From contig JACDBD010000404.1 in NCBI GenBank assembly GCA_013695115.1, positions 1 to 5,976 of the forward strand: 5,976 nucleotides of DNA, read 5' to 3'. The position numbers and the translations under genes are program-made. The notes under the pieces are model-generated. The model saw nothing but the letters and a program-made list of their open reading frames with translations. It ran no database searches and had not been told where the DNA came from. This stretch comes from Actinomycetota bacterium (GTDB lineage Bacteria > Actinomycetota > Acidimicrobiia > IMCC26256 > JACDBD01). Each line of letters starts with the position of its first letter. The stretch's first letter is position 1. Shown piece after piece: positions 1 through 5,976 of this stretch.

Positions 1-1998
1 CGTGGCCCGTCTCGAACCGGCTCGCGCCTGGCGTTGGCGGCCACCGTGGCCGCGCTGGTGCCGGTCGTCGTCGCCGCCGCCCGCGGGATCTCGCATGAAT
101 GGGTGCCGGCCGGTGACAGCGCTCTCATCGCGGTCCGTTCTCGTGACGTCCTGAGCGCCCATCCACCGCTGCTCGGGCTGTGGGCGTCCACCTCGTTCAA
201 CCTTCCCTTCGACATCAACCACCCCGGGCCGCTGTTGTTCGACCTGCTGGCGGCGCCCGCCCGGCTCTTCGACCGGGGGGCCGGCCTCGTGCTCGGCGTC
301 GCCGCGCTCAACGCAGCCTCACTGGTCGGCATCGCCGTGGTGGCCTGGCGCCGGGGCGGTCCCCTCCTGACGACGGCGGGCGTCGCCGTGGCCGCTCTGC
401 TCAGCTGGTCGATGGGCAGCGAGATCCTCTACGAACCGTGGCACGCCCACAGCATCCTCCTGCCGTTCCTGCTCTTCCTGTTCCTCGTCTGGGCGCTTAC
501 GTGTGGCGACCTCGCGGCGCTGCCGTGGACGGCGGTCGTGGGCAGCCTCGTGCTGCAGACGAACGTCAGCTACGGGCTCCTCGTGCCCGCCCTCGCAGGC
601 TGGGGCCTCGCCGGGCTCATCCTGGAGATGCGTCGTTCCCGGCGGGACAACGCCGCCGAGTGGCCACGCCTCAGTCGACGCCTGCGGCGGACTGGACTTC
701 TCACGTTCGTCCTGGTCGGGCTGTGTTGGGCTCAGCCGTTGGTCGAGGAGCTCACGGGCAAGGGTGAGGGCAACCTCACCCGGCTGGTCCGGAGCCTTAG
801 CGAGTCGACCGAGACGCTCGGCCGTGTCGACGGCTCGCGGTTGTTCTCGAACGTCGTGGCCCTGCCGCCCTGGTGGTTCCGACCGTCGATGCGGGACGCG
901 TTCCCCTTCTCCCCCTTCGGCACTCCTCTGCCCTCGAAGGAGCTCGCCGCCGCCTCCCTCGCAGCTCTATTCGCGGTGCTCCTTCTGTGCGCGTGGAATG
1001 CCCGATCCCGTTCGGATCCGGTGGCGTTCCGCGCGGTCGCGACTGCGGGCTTCCTCGTGGTCGTCGGGCTCGCCACGGCCGCGCACGCCCCACGTTTCCG
1101 CTTCGGTACCGCGGCCTACCAGACGCGCTGGCTGTGGCCGCTCGCCGCGTTCGTCTGGTTCGCCGTCATTGTCACGCTGGTGCGCCGATTCGCCGCCTCG
1201 CCCTCCTGGTCGTTCGCCGTCGCCGGCACCCTGACCCTCGTGACCGTGGTCGTCGCGGCCGCCAACCTCCCGACGAGCAATCAGGGCACGAACGTGCCCT
1301 CACGATCGGTGGCGGTGGCGAGGAGGCTCGTCGCGCAGCTGCAGCCGGTTCGTGACGACGGTCCGGTGCAGTTCCAGACGTTCGGCACTGTCTTCGACCC
1401 ATACGGACCGGCGGTGGTCGCCGAGCTCAGGCGTCTCGGTGTCCCGTTCGTCGTGGGCCGCAAGGACCAGATCGGAGTACGCCAGTTCGGCCGGGACAGG
1501 CGGTTCCGGGGGGAGGACGACCTCGACGCGGTCGTCATCGTCGTGACCGGTGATCTCGTCCGGGAGACGCCGCTGTCGTCTCGACGCGTCGCGCTGGTGG
1601 AAGGCCTCACTGCCAAGGAGCAGCGAGAGTTGGAGGCGCTGAAGCGTCGGATTGGCGCCCACATCCGGTCCGACGGCCTCCTCCTCAACGAGCGCGGCCA
1701 ACGGGTCTTCCGACGCGGCGACCTGCCCAGCCTACCTCCCGGGTTCCCCGAGGACAGTGTCGATCCCGCAGCACTCTTCCGGCCTCGGCGCTATCTCCTC
1801 GGCTACCACGGGCGGGATCTCGAGGTGATGGTCCGTGAGGACCTCCTGGTCCTCGACGAAGCGTGGGCTCGCCGCTTCGAGCGCTACGCCGACCTCCAGG
1901 AGCGCTGGGACAACGAGACTGCGGCCGTCTTCCTTCGACAGTTGCCGCTTCCTCCGCCCGCACCTGAACCTGCACCCGTCGACGGCCAGGGCGTCTGA
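1..1998 (+). CDS. Polytopic membrane protein, probable GT-C type glycosyltransferase, 5'-partial
   Basis: This is probably a membrane glycosyltransferase using a lipid-linked sugar donor on the outer face of the membrane; its substrate is unknown. The frame is open to the left edge. A TTG at 34 would give 654 residues but has no Shine-Dalgarno sequence before it, and the basic residues ahead of the first membrane helix are encoded upstream of it, so the true start is likely outside the window. Numbered from that TTG: a first helix at about 2-17; an extracytoplasmic loop with GDSALI (27-32, a candidate catalytic Asp28 as in GT-C enzymes), RSRD (35-38) and NHPGP (62-66); about eight further hydrophobic segments up to 410; a QPLVEELTG...GNL loop (234-248); and QTRWLWP (363-369). 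Residues 412-654 are soluble, include a charged helical stretch (524-542), and end in a Pro-rich tail (638-649). The loop motifs recall actinobacterial proteins usually left as hypothetical. The GT-C assignment rests on topology and loop motifs, not on a proven match. Confidence 0.8.
   Translation, partial: RGPSRTGSRLALAATVAALVPVVVAAARGISHEWVPAGDSALIAVRSRDVLSAHPPLLGLWASTSFNLPFDINHPGPLLFDLLAAPARLFDRGAGLVLGVAALNAASLVGIAVVAWRRGGPLLTTAGVAVAALLSWSMGSEILYEPWHAHSILLPFLLFLFLVWALTCGDLAALPWTAVVGSLVLQTNVSYGLLVPALAGWGLAGLILEMRRSRRDNAAEWPRLSRRLRRTGLLTFVLVGLCWAQPLVEELTGKGEGNLTRLVRSLSESTETLGRVDGSRLFSNVVALPPWWFRPSMRDAFPFSPFGTPLPSKELAAASLAALFAVLLLCAWNARSRSDPVAFRAVATAGFLVVVGLATAAHAPRFRFGTAAYQTRWLWPLAAFVWFAVIVTLVRRFAASPSWSFAVAGTLTLVTVVVAAANLPTSNQGTNVPSRSVAVARRLVAQLQPVRDDGPVQFQTFGTVFDPYGPAVVAELRRLGVPFVVGRKDQIGVRQFGRDRRFRGEDDLDAVVIVVTGDLVRETPLSSRRVALVEGLTAKEQRELEALKRRIGAHIRSDGLLLNERGQRVFRRGDLPSLPPGFPEDSVDPAALFRPRRYLLGYHGRDLEVMVREDLLVLDEAWARRFERYADLQERWDNETAAVFLRQLPLPPPAPEPAPVDGQGV
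1267..1995 (+). other. C-terminal soluble domain of the first membrane protein
   Basis: After the last hydrophobic helix (about residues 395-410, counted from the TTG at 34) the protein continues for about 240 residues without a membrane segment. The domain alternates short hydrophobic strands (VPFVVG at 470-475, AVVIVVTG at 499-506) with charged helices, which suggests an alpha/beta fold. It ends in a Pro/Ala tail. By analogy with other GT-C enzymes it is probably extracytoplasmic and could help bind the acceptor. I do not recognise the fold. Confidence 0.5.
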
Positions 1999-2012
1999 GG
2001 AGGCCGGCCTCC
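1999..2012. terminator. Perfect 14-bp palindrome in convergent gap, possible weak bidirectional terminator
   Basis: GGAGGCCGGCCTCC begins at the first base after the TGA of the + strand gene, within the 33-bp gap between two convergent genes. It could fold as a 5-bp stem with a CCGG loop on either RNA strand. There is no T-rich run on either side, so it is not a classical intrinsic terminator. Position and symmetry are the only evidence, and GC-rich DNA gives such palindromes by chance. Confidence 0.25.
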
Positions 2013-2031
2013 GGGCGCGGCGGGCCCGGTC

Positions 2032-3531
2032 CTAACCGGCGGCGGCCTGGTCGGCGGTCTCCTCGTCGGCTTTCTCCTCGTGGTACTCGGCCTCGACGTT
2101 GACGGTCCACACGTCGTGCTCGGCGCCAAAGATGTTCTCGACCGACAGCATGGCGGTGAACATGGAGTGGTCCTGGTTGTTGTACTTGTGCATCCCGTTT
2201 CGGCCGACCGGGAACACGTTCGGGACGTTGGCGTCGAGCCACCTGCGCATGGTCTCGACGTTGGCCTTGTAGGTGGCGTCGTACATCGGGTAAGCCTTCG
2301 GCATCCGCACGACGTAGCCCGACTCGACCAGCGACGCCGGCACCAGGCCGAGCGTCTCGAGCTCGCGCTTCGCCTGCTCCACCAGCTCGGCATCGGGCTT
2401 CGCCCACATGTCGTCGCCCTCGTTCACGAAGAACTCGAGGCCCAGGCAGGTGCGTCCGTCCTTCACGAGATAGGGCGACCACGACCCGAAGTTCTGGATG
2501 CGGCCGACGTCGACGCCGGGATCGTGGACGTAGATCCAGTTGTCGGGGAACCCCGCTTCCTCCGGCACGACCAGCGCCACCGTCATGAAGTCGCGGTACG
2601 CGAGACCCCGCGCCGCCGCCTGCACCTCGGGCGGCGGCGACGGGTCCATGCTCAACACCAGACCGCTAATCGGCATCGACGACACGACGTGGGTGCAGTC
2701 GTAGCGGGTCAGCACGCCGTCGGTCTCGGCGGTCACCGCCACCGCCCGCCCGCCCTCATGGTGGACCGTGGTGACGTTCGAGTTGAACGCGACCTTCGTA
2801 CCCTTGGCCGTCACCAGCTCGGTGCAGCGCTCCCACATCATCCCGGGGCCGTACTTCGGATAGTTGAACTCCTCGATCAGGCTCGTGACCTGCTTCGACT
2901 TGTCGCGCCGGCGCCGGATCCACTTCGGTTTGAGCGCCTCCCAGAGAGCGCGGAACAGCGACAGCTCCTTGACCCGCTGCGCGCCCCAGTCGGCCTGGAT
3001 CTCGGTCGCGGGAACGCCCCACACCTTTTCGGTGTAGGTCTTGAAAAACATGCGGTAGAGCCGCCAACCGAAGCGCGACGCCGTGAAGCCTTCGAAGGTC
3101 GTGCGGTCCTTGGGCGGCTTCACCCGCACCCAGAGATACGACAGGCCACACCGGAACGCCTCGACGAAGCCGAGCGTGCGCAGCGCCTTCATCGGGACCA
3201 ACGGGTAGTCGAAGAACTTCCCGTTGTAGATGAGGCGACTCATCCGGGGCCGGCGCAGGAAGTCTTCGGGACCGAGGATCTCGAACCAGAGGTCCTCGAC
3301 CGGCTTGACCTTGGTGAAGAAGCGGTGGCCGCCGATGTCGAAGCGCCAGCCGTCGCGCTCGGCGGTGCGGCTGATCCCACCCACCACCGTGTCGGACTCG
3401 AGCACGGTCGAGCCCACCCCTCGCTTCGTGAGCATGTAGGCGGCGGTGAGCCCGGCCGGGCCCGCGCCGATGATCACGACGTCGGGCCGACCGGACGCGG
3501 GGGTACCGCTGCGCTCTGTGGTGTTGGTCAC
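2032..3531 (-). CDS. FAD-dependent oxidoreductase, UDP-galactopyranose mutase-like
   Basis: This is a flavoenzyme of 499 residues, predicted cytoplasmic, with no signal peptide or membrane helix. Its N-terminus has a Rossmann dinucleotide site: GAGPAG at 22-27 with a strand before it, and Glu45 at the end of the second strand, where FAD ribose is normally bound. GGISRT (51-56) and GGHRFFT (67-73) follow, comparable to the GPHIFHT-type segment of UDP-galactopyranose mutases. YTEKVWG (166-172) and the C-terminal GRNGMHKYNNQDHSM (443-457) also resemble mutase motifs that close the flavin site. It is longer than typical bacterial Glf (roughly 370-400 residues), so it belongs to a related, broader family often named NAD(P)/FAD-dependent oxidoreductase or protoporphyrinogen-oxidase-like. 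The neighbouring glycosyltransferases favour a sugar-related role, for example a sugar-nucleotide mutase, but the substrate is not shown. The start is GTG at 3531 with GGAG at 3543-3540, an 8-nt spacer. The C-terminal tail is Glu/Asp-rich (481-495). Confidence 0.92.
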   Translation of the reverse strand: MTNTTERSGTPASGRPDVVIIGAGPAGLTAAYMLTKRGVGSTVLESDTVVGGISRTAERDGWRFDIGGHRFFTKVKPVEDLWFEILGPEDFLRRPRMSRLIYNGKFFDYPLVPMKALRTLGFVEAFRCGLSYLWVRVKPPKDRTTFEGFTASRFGWRLYRMFFKTYTEKVWGVPATEIQADWGAQRVKELSLFRALWEALKPKWIRRRRDKSKQVTSLIEEFNYPKYGPGMMWERCTELVTAKGTKVAFNSNVTTVHHEGGRAVAVTAETDGVLTRYDCTHVVSSMPISGLVLSMDPSPPPEVQAAARGLAYRDFMTVALVVPEEAGFPDNWIYVHDPGVDVGRIQNFGSWSPYLVKDGRTCLGLEFFVNEGDDMWAKPDAELVEQAKRELETLGLVPASLVESGYVVRMPKAYPMYDATYKANVETMRRWLDANVPNVFPVGRNGMHKYNNQDHSMFTAMLSVENIFGAEHDVWTVNVEAEYHEEKADEETADQAAAG

Positions 3532-3539
3532 GCGGGATG

Positions 3540-3543
3540 CTCC
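3540..3543 (-). promoter_or_regulatory. Shine-Dalgarno site for the flavoenzyme GTG start
   Basis: On the minus strand GGAG lies eight bases ahead of the GTG at 3531-3529. This supports GTG as the start. The protein then begins with a short polar leader before the FAD-binding strand, as is usual for the family. Confidence 0.6.
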
Positions 3544-3567
3544 GGGACGGGCATGCGGGCCAACCGC

Positions 3568-3573
3568 AGTCTA
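3568..3573 (-). promoter_or_regulatory. Candidate -10 element (TAGACT) for the flavoenzyme gene
   Basis: On the minus strand the hexamer TAGACT matches the TAnnnT pattern of actinobacterial -10 boxes and lies about 36 bases ahead of the GTG start. It would give a short 5' leader of roughly 30 bases. I found no good -35 hexamer at 16-18 bases upstream, so this is weak. The 131-bp gap from the preceding gene makes a separate promoter plausible, but read-through from the upstream pair is equally possible. Confidence 0.25.
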
Positions 3574-3662
3574 CGAGGTACTCGGGCCAACTCTCCCGCT
3601 CGAAGGGCCGCTCGGGCCCCGGCGAGCTGCGCCGCAGGGTACCTGCAGCGCGGTCGCTCGCC

Positions 3663-4769
3663 TCAGGGCACGTAGCGACCCAGGAACGCCAACACCGAGT
3701 AGCCGACGAGGCCGGCGGCGGCGAGCACGACCGCCGGGCGCTCCAACTCCTCCCGGGGAGTGACGATCGCGACCCCGATGGCGAGCGGGAAGGCGCTCAT
3801 CGCGTAGCGCTCGAGCGAGTCGAGGTTCTCGGCTGAGAGCGCGAACAGCACGGTTGCGCCCGCGTAGGCGGTGTAGGACGCCGGCAGCCACCGGGCCAAC
3901 ACGACGGCGAGCGCGACGAATGCCAGCGCCCAGACCACGTGCAAGCCCGAGCCGAACCGGTCGCCGCCGAACAGGTCACTGAACCCGTCCCACATGCTCG
4001 AGAACGGGTCGGCGAAGCCGCCGCGCCGGCGCTGCTCGCTCTGGAGGCGGATCGGAAGCCAGGCGTCGCCGAACTCCCGACCGACCCACACGAGGTAGCA
4101 CGCCGTCCCCACCACCGGCGAGATCACCGCGCCGGCGCGTGCGACCCGATCGCGCGGGGTCGCGGTGCGCCATCCGCGCATCCCCTCGATCGCCGCCGGG
4201 ATCGCCAGCAGCGCCGCCGCGGGACGGGCGAGCCCGGCGAAGAACCCCGCCGCCGTCGCCCACCACCACCGGCGGGCCCGCAGCGCGAGGAACATCGCCA
4301 CCGACAGGACGAGGAAGGTGGCCTCGGCATAGCCCATGACGAGCGTGAGCGCCGGTGGGAGCACCGCCGCGAACCACACCGCCCGCATGGCGATGCCGGG
4401 GTCGGCCGTCTCGCTCAGGGTCAGGCGGTACAGGAGCGCGCCGAACGCGAGCGCCGAGAGGTTGGCGATGATCAGCAGGGCGAGCGCGTCGTTGCCGGCG
4501 AGCACTGTGCCGAGATTGCGGGCGAGCAGCGGCACCAGCGGAAAGAACCGCAGACCGGCGCGCGGTACGCCGTATCCGTGCTCGGCGATATCCCGGTAGA
4601 ACGCCGCGTCCCACGCGAACAGGCCCTGGTCGAGCGCGGGTGGCCGGCGCACGCCCTCCAGCTCTCCGAACCCGTAGCGGGCCACACCCAGCGCTCCCCC
4701 CACCAGGGTGCGGGCGACGAGCCACGGCACCAGCGCGGCGCGCACGTCGCGCCGCACGAACTCCCTCAC
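3663..4769 (-). CDS. PIG-V-like GT-C mannosyltransferase, integral membrane
   Basis: This is a predicted polyprenyl-phosphate-mannose-dependent glycosyltransferase related to eukaryotic GPI mannosyltransferase PIG-V, here 368 residues. Supporting motifs: WDAAFYRDIAEHGY (53-66), the signature first loop with candidate catalytic Asp54; FFPLVP (75-80); GYAEA (146-150); ARP (181-183); and ERYAMSAFPL (320-329) near the C-terminus. About eight to ten hydrophobic segments fill the rest (for example 95-116, 129-143, 151-163, 171-194, 212-229, 277-293, 302-312, 325-336, 346-364). The chosen start is the GTG at 4769, which overlaps the TGA of the upstream gene as GTGA. A longer frame back to 4880 would lie almost entirely inside the upstream coding region and add an Arg-rich extension atypical of the family. 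No clear Shine-Dalgarno precedes the GTG, so translational coupling to the upstream gene is likely. The mannose donor and the acceptor are inferred from the family only. Confidence 0.88.
   Translation of the reverse strand: MREFVRRDVRAALVPWLVARTLVGGALGVARYGFGELEGVRRPPALDQGLFAWDAAFYRDIAEHGYGVPRAGLRFFPLVPLLARNLGTVLAGNDALALLIIANLSALAFGALLYRLTLSETADPGIAMRAVWFAAVLPPALTLVMGYAEATFLVLSVAMFLALRARRWWWATAAGFFAGLARPAAALLAIPAAIEGMRGWRTATPRDRVARAGAVISPVVGTACYLVWVGREFGDAWLPIRLQSEQRRRGGFADPFSSMWDGFSDLFGGDRFGSGLHVVWALAFVALAVVLARWLPASYTAYAGATVLFALSAENLDSLERYAMSAFPLAIGVAIVTPREELERPAVVLAAAGLVGYSVLAFLGRYVP
4766..4769 (-). promoter_or_regulatory. GTGA stop/start overlap, translational coupling
   Basis: The TGA ending the ArnT-like gene (4768-4766) shares two bases with the GTG start of the PIG-V-like gene (4769-4767). 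Four-base overlaps of this kind are typical of translationally coupled pairs. This indicates that the two membrane glycosyltransferases are made from one message and in linked amounts. Confidence 0.7.
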
Positions 4770-5976
4770 GGCTTGGGGTACTCGATCAAGCCCTGGAACT
4801 CGAAGAACTGGTCGTCGGGCGCGACGCGGGTACGAGCGCCCGGACGACCTGCCGACAGCCCGGCCCCAATCGCCTCGCACTCACCCTCGAAGTTCCGGTA
4901 GCCCGGCGCGATCACGAACCACACGGTGTGGGTTTCTCCGGCGCGCTCGAGCACCTCGGCCGCGAACGCTTGGGTGTCGGCACGGTCGATCCTCTCCTGG
5001 TAGTCGACCCAGTCGACGAACTCGGGGGGGTCACCGTCAGGAAACGTGAGCTGCTCGAGACCCTCCTCGTCCCGGAGCAACCGGCTCACGTCCGGTCCGA
5101 CCTGGTCGGGGCAGTAGACGACGACGTCACCCGGCTCCGCCTCCGCCCGGATGACCGCGGCAGCCTGCGCCGCCTGAGTGCGGTTCTCGACCAGGTTGCG
5201 GACACCGCCGACCAGGCCCAACGCGGCCACCAGCGCCAGCGCCACGTAGCGCACCCGCGCATCGGCGAACACCGTGAACCCGAACGCAACCACCATGACG
5301 AACAGGGGGAACAACCCGGCGGCGTACCGCCCGGCGAACGTCGTGCCACCGGCGTACGAGGCGAGCAATCCGAGCAACAAGGCCGCGACGAGCACCGCCG
5401 CCTGAAGCCGCACACCCGGCCGCGTCCGGAGGTCGAGCTCGACACGGCGGGCGTCGAGGGCCCGCCCGAAGATGGCGAGGAGGGCCAGAACCAGGAGCGG
5501 CACCAGCAGGGCGGTCGCCTCCGAGTGCCTCTGCCCACCGGCGAACTCGTACGCCGCGATCGAGAAGCCGGCGGTGGGGAGGATTCGCTCCCCCCACGGC
5601 GTGCCAGTGTTCGCCGCCTGGTACAGGAAGGTCGGCACCCACGGCAGGAACGTGAGGCCCCCGGCCACGATGGCGACGATCGCCGACCGGGCCGCCTGCC
5701 GGTCGGCGAGCGCCTCGCCCCGCACTGCCCGCCACACGAGGCACACACCGACGATCGCGAGCAGCCACATCGACCAGTACTGCGTGTAGAGCAGCAGGCC
5801 CGTGACGGCCGCGACCGCCGCCAGGGGCGCGAGCCCTGGCCGTTCGAGCGCGCCGCACAACGCCAGCCACCCGAGGAGCACGAGCAGGATCTGGAGCGAG
5901 TACGGGCGGTTCTCGGTCGCGTAGCGGATCGCGTACGGCGAAGAGGCGAGTACTACCACCGCGGCCCAGGCGACAG
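4766..5976 (-). CDS. ArnT/PMT-like (GT39-type) membrane glycosyltransferase, 5'-partial
   Basis: This is a polytopic membrane glycosyltransferase of the GT39/ArnT-like group, which transfers sugar from a polyprenyl-phosphate donor outside the cytoplasmic membrane. The reading frame runs off the right edge. A GTG at 5959 would give 397 residues, but that protein would start inside a helix and lack the family's first helices and the acidic catalytic loop, so roughly 100-150 residues are probably missing. Numbered from that GTG: SPYAIRYATENRPYSL (7-22), YTQYWSMWLL (58-67), FLPWVPTFLYQ (104-114) and RYAAGLFPLF (211-220) are characteristic loop and helix segments of the family in actinobacteria. 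Hydrophobic stretches lie at about 24-38, 45-58, 63-76, 92-110, 150-164, 187-203, 215-231 and 237-252. From about 262 the protein is soluble and probably extracytoplasmic. It is the first of the minus-strand genes seen and overlaps the PIG-V-like gene by four bases. The sugar and acceptor are unknown. Confidence 0.85.
   Translation of the reverse strand, partial: VAWAAVVVLASSPYAIRYATENRPYSLQILLVLLGWLALCGALERPGLAPLAAVAAVTGLLLYTQYWSMWLLAIVGVCLVWRAVRGEALADRQAARSAIVAIVAGGLTFLPWVPTFLYQAANTGTPWGERILPTAGFSIAAYEFAGGQRHSEATALLVPLLVLALLAIFGRALDARRVELDLRTRPGVRLQAAVLVAALLLGLLASYAGGTTFAGRYAAGLFPLFVMVVAFGFTVFADARVRYVALALVAALGLVGGVRNLVENRTQAAQAAAVIRAEAEPGDVVVYCPDQVGPDVSRLLRDEEGLEQLTFPDGDPPEFVDWVDYQERIDRADTQAFAAEVLERAGETHTVWFVIAPGYRNFEGECEAIGAGLSAGRPGARTRVAPDDQFFEFQGLIEYPKP
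4769..5176 (-). other. C-terminal soluble domain of the ArnT-like protein
   Basis: About 135 residues follow the last membrane helix. They include GDVVVYCPDQVGPDVSRLL (277-295), a charged helical middle, and VWFVIAPGYRNFEGECEA (346-363). This resembles the C-terminal domain seen after the helices in many actinobacterial proteins of this group. The two cysteines (283 and 361) follow hydrophobic strands and could form a disulfide if the domain is outside the membrane. That pairing is inference. Confidence 0.5.

Larger units (their letters stand above)
3532..3662. other. 131-bp intergenic gap between mannosyltransferase and flavoenzyme genes
   Basis: The gap holds the candidate -10 box, the Shine-Dalgarno site and two small inverted repeats. 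One is GGGCC-GCTCG-GGCCC at 3605-3619. The other is GCAGG-GTA-CCTGC at 3634-3646. Either could form a short hairpin after the mannosyltransferase stop, but neither is followed by a T-run, so I do not call a terminator. No further gene of useful length is seen here. Confidence 0.5.

Noticed and set aside
1685..2482. 265-codon frame on the - strand spanning the convergent junction
   Set aside because: It covers the ends of two well-supported genes in a different frame and encodes a low-complexity Arg/Gly/Pro-rich product, typical of an out-of-frame reading.
3605..3619. GGGCC-GCTCG-GGCCC hairpin as an intrinsic terminator after the PIG-V-like gene
   Set aside because: The stem is only five base pairs with no following T-run, and such repeats are common by chance at this GC content. 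It is noted within the intergenic entry only.
2080..3675. 531-codon open frame on the + strand, opposite the flavoenzyme gene
   Set aside because: Its protein is rich in His, Arg, Leu and Glu with no recognisable motif, and it lies antisense to a gene with clear FAD-site motifs. Long shadow frames are expected opposite GC-rich genes with G/C third positions.
3939..4901. 320-codon frame on the + strand, opposite the PIG-V-like gene
   Set aside because: The product is Arg/Glu/His-rich and repetitive in composition without a domain, and the minus strand there carries conserved GT-C motifs.
5086..5870. Two overlapping - strand frames of 220 and 247 codons within the ArnT-like gene
   Set aside because: They are alternative frames of the same strand with Arg/Ser/Gly-rich translations, while the main frame has membrane helices and family motifs.
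1..5976. A novel defence, mobile or RNA-based system
   Set aside because: I looked for nucleases, ATPases, reverse transcriptases, transposases, toxin-antitoxin pairs, direct-repeat arrays and structured RNA leaders on both strands and saw none. Nearly all of the window is explained by four envelope-glycan type genes.

Overview
The window is gene-dense and very GC-rich. It has strong G/C at third codon positions, GTG (possibly TTG) starts, and Arg/Ala/Val-rich proteins. This points to a high-GC actinobacterium. The style of the envelope-glycan proteins recalls Acidimicrobiia and related lineages, but that is an impression from family resemblance. No rRNA, tRNA, mobile element, CRISPR array or phage gene was seen.

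Layout: there are four protein genes in two convergent blocks. On the + strand, positions 1-1998 hold a large polytopic membrane protein with the look of a GT-C glycosyltransferase and a long C-terminal soluble domain. Its start probably lies just left of the window. After a 33-bp convergent gap containing a perfect 14-bp palindrome, three genes are read on the - strand. In transcription order they are: (a) 5976-4766, an ArnT/PMT-like (GT39-type) membrane glycosyltransferase cut by the right edge; (b) 4769-3663, a PIG-V-like GT-C mannosyltransferase whose GTG start overlaps the previous stop (GTGA); and (c) 3531-2032, after a 131-bp gap, an FAD-dependent oxidoreductase of the UDP-galactopyranose-mutase/amine-oxidase fold.

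Reading together: three membrane glycosyltransferases from three different GT-C groups sit beside a UGM-like flavoenzyme. This suggests assembly of a cell-surface glycan or glycolipid, in which lipid-phosphate sugars are transferred on the outer face of the membrane and the flavoenzyme may supply or modify a sugar precursor. The families are recognisable, but the donor and acceptor substrates and the product cannot be read from the sequence. This looks like ordinary envelope-biosynthesis territory. I found no convincing sign of a new defence, mobile or RNA system. The points most worth checking are the unassigned chemistry of the flavoenzyme, the unrecognised C-terminal domain of the first gene, and a tiny overlapping upstream ORF at the flavoenzyme start.
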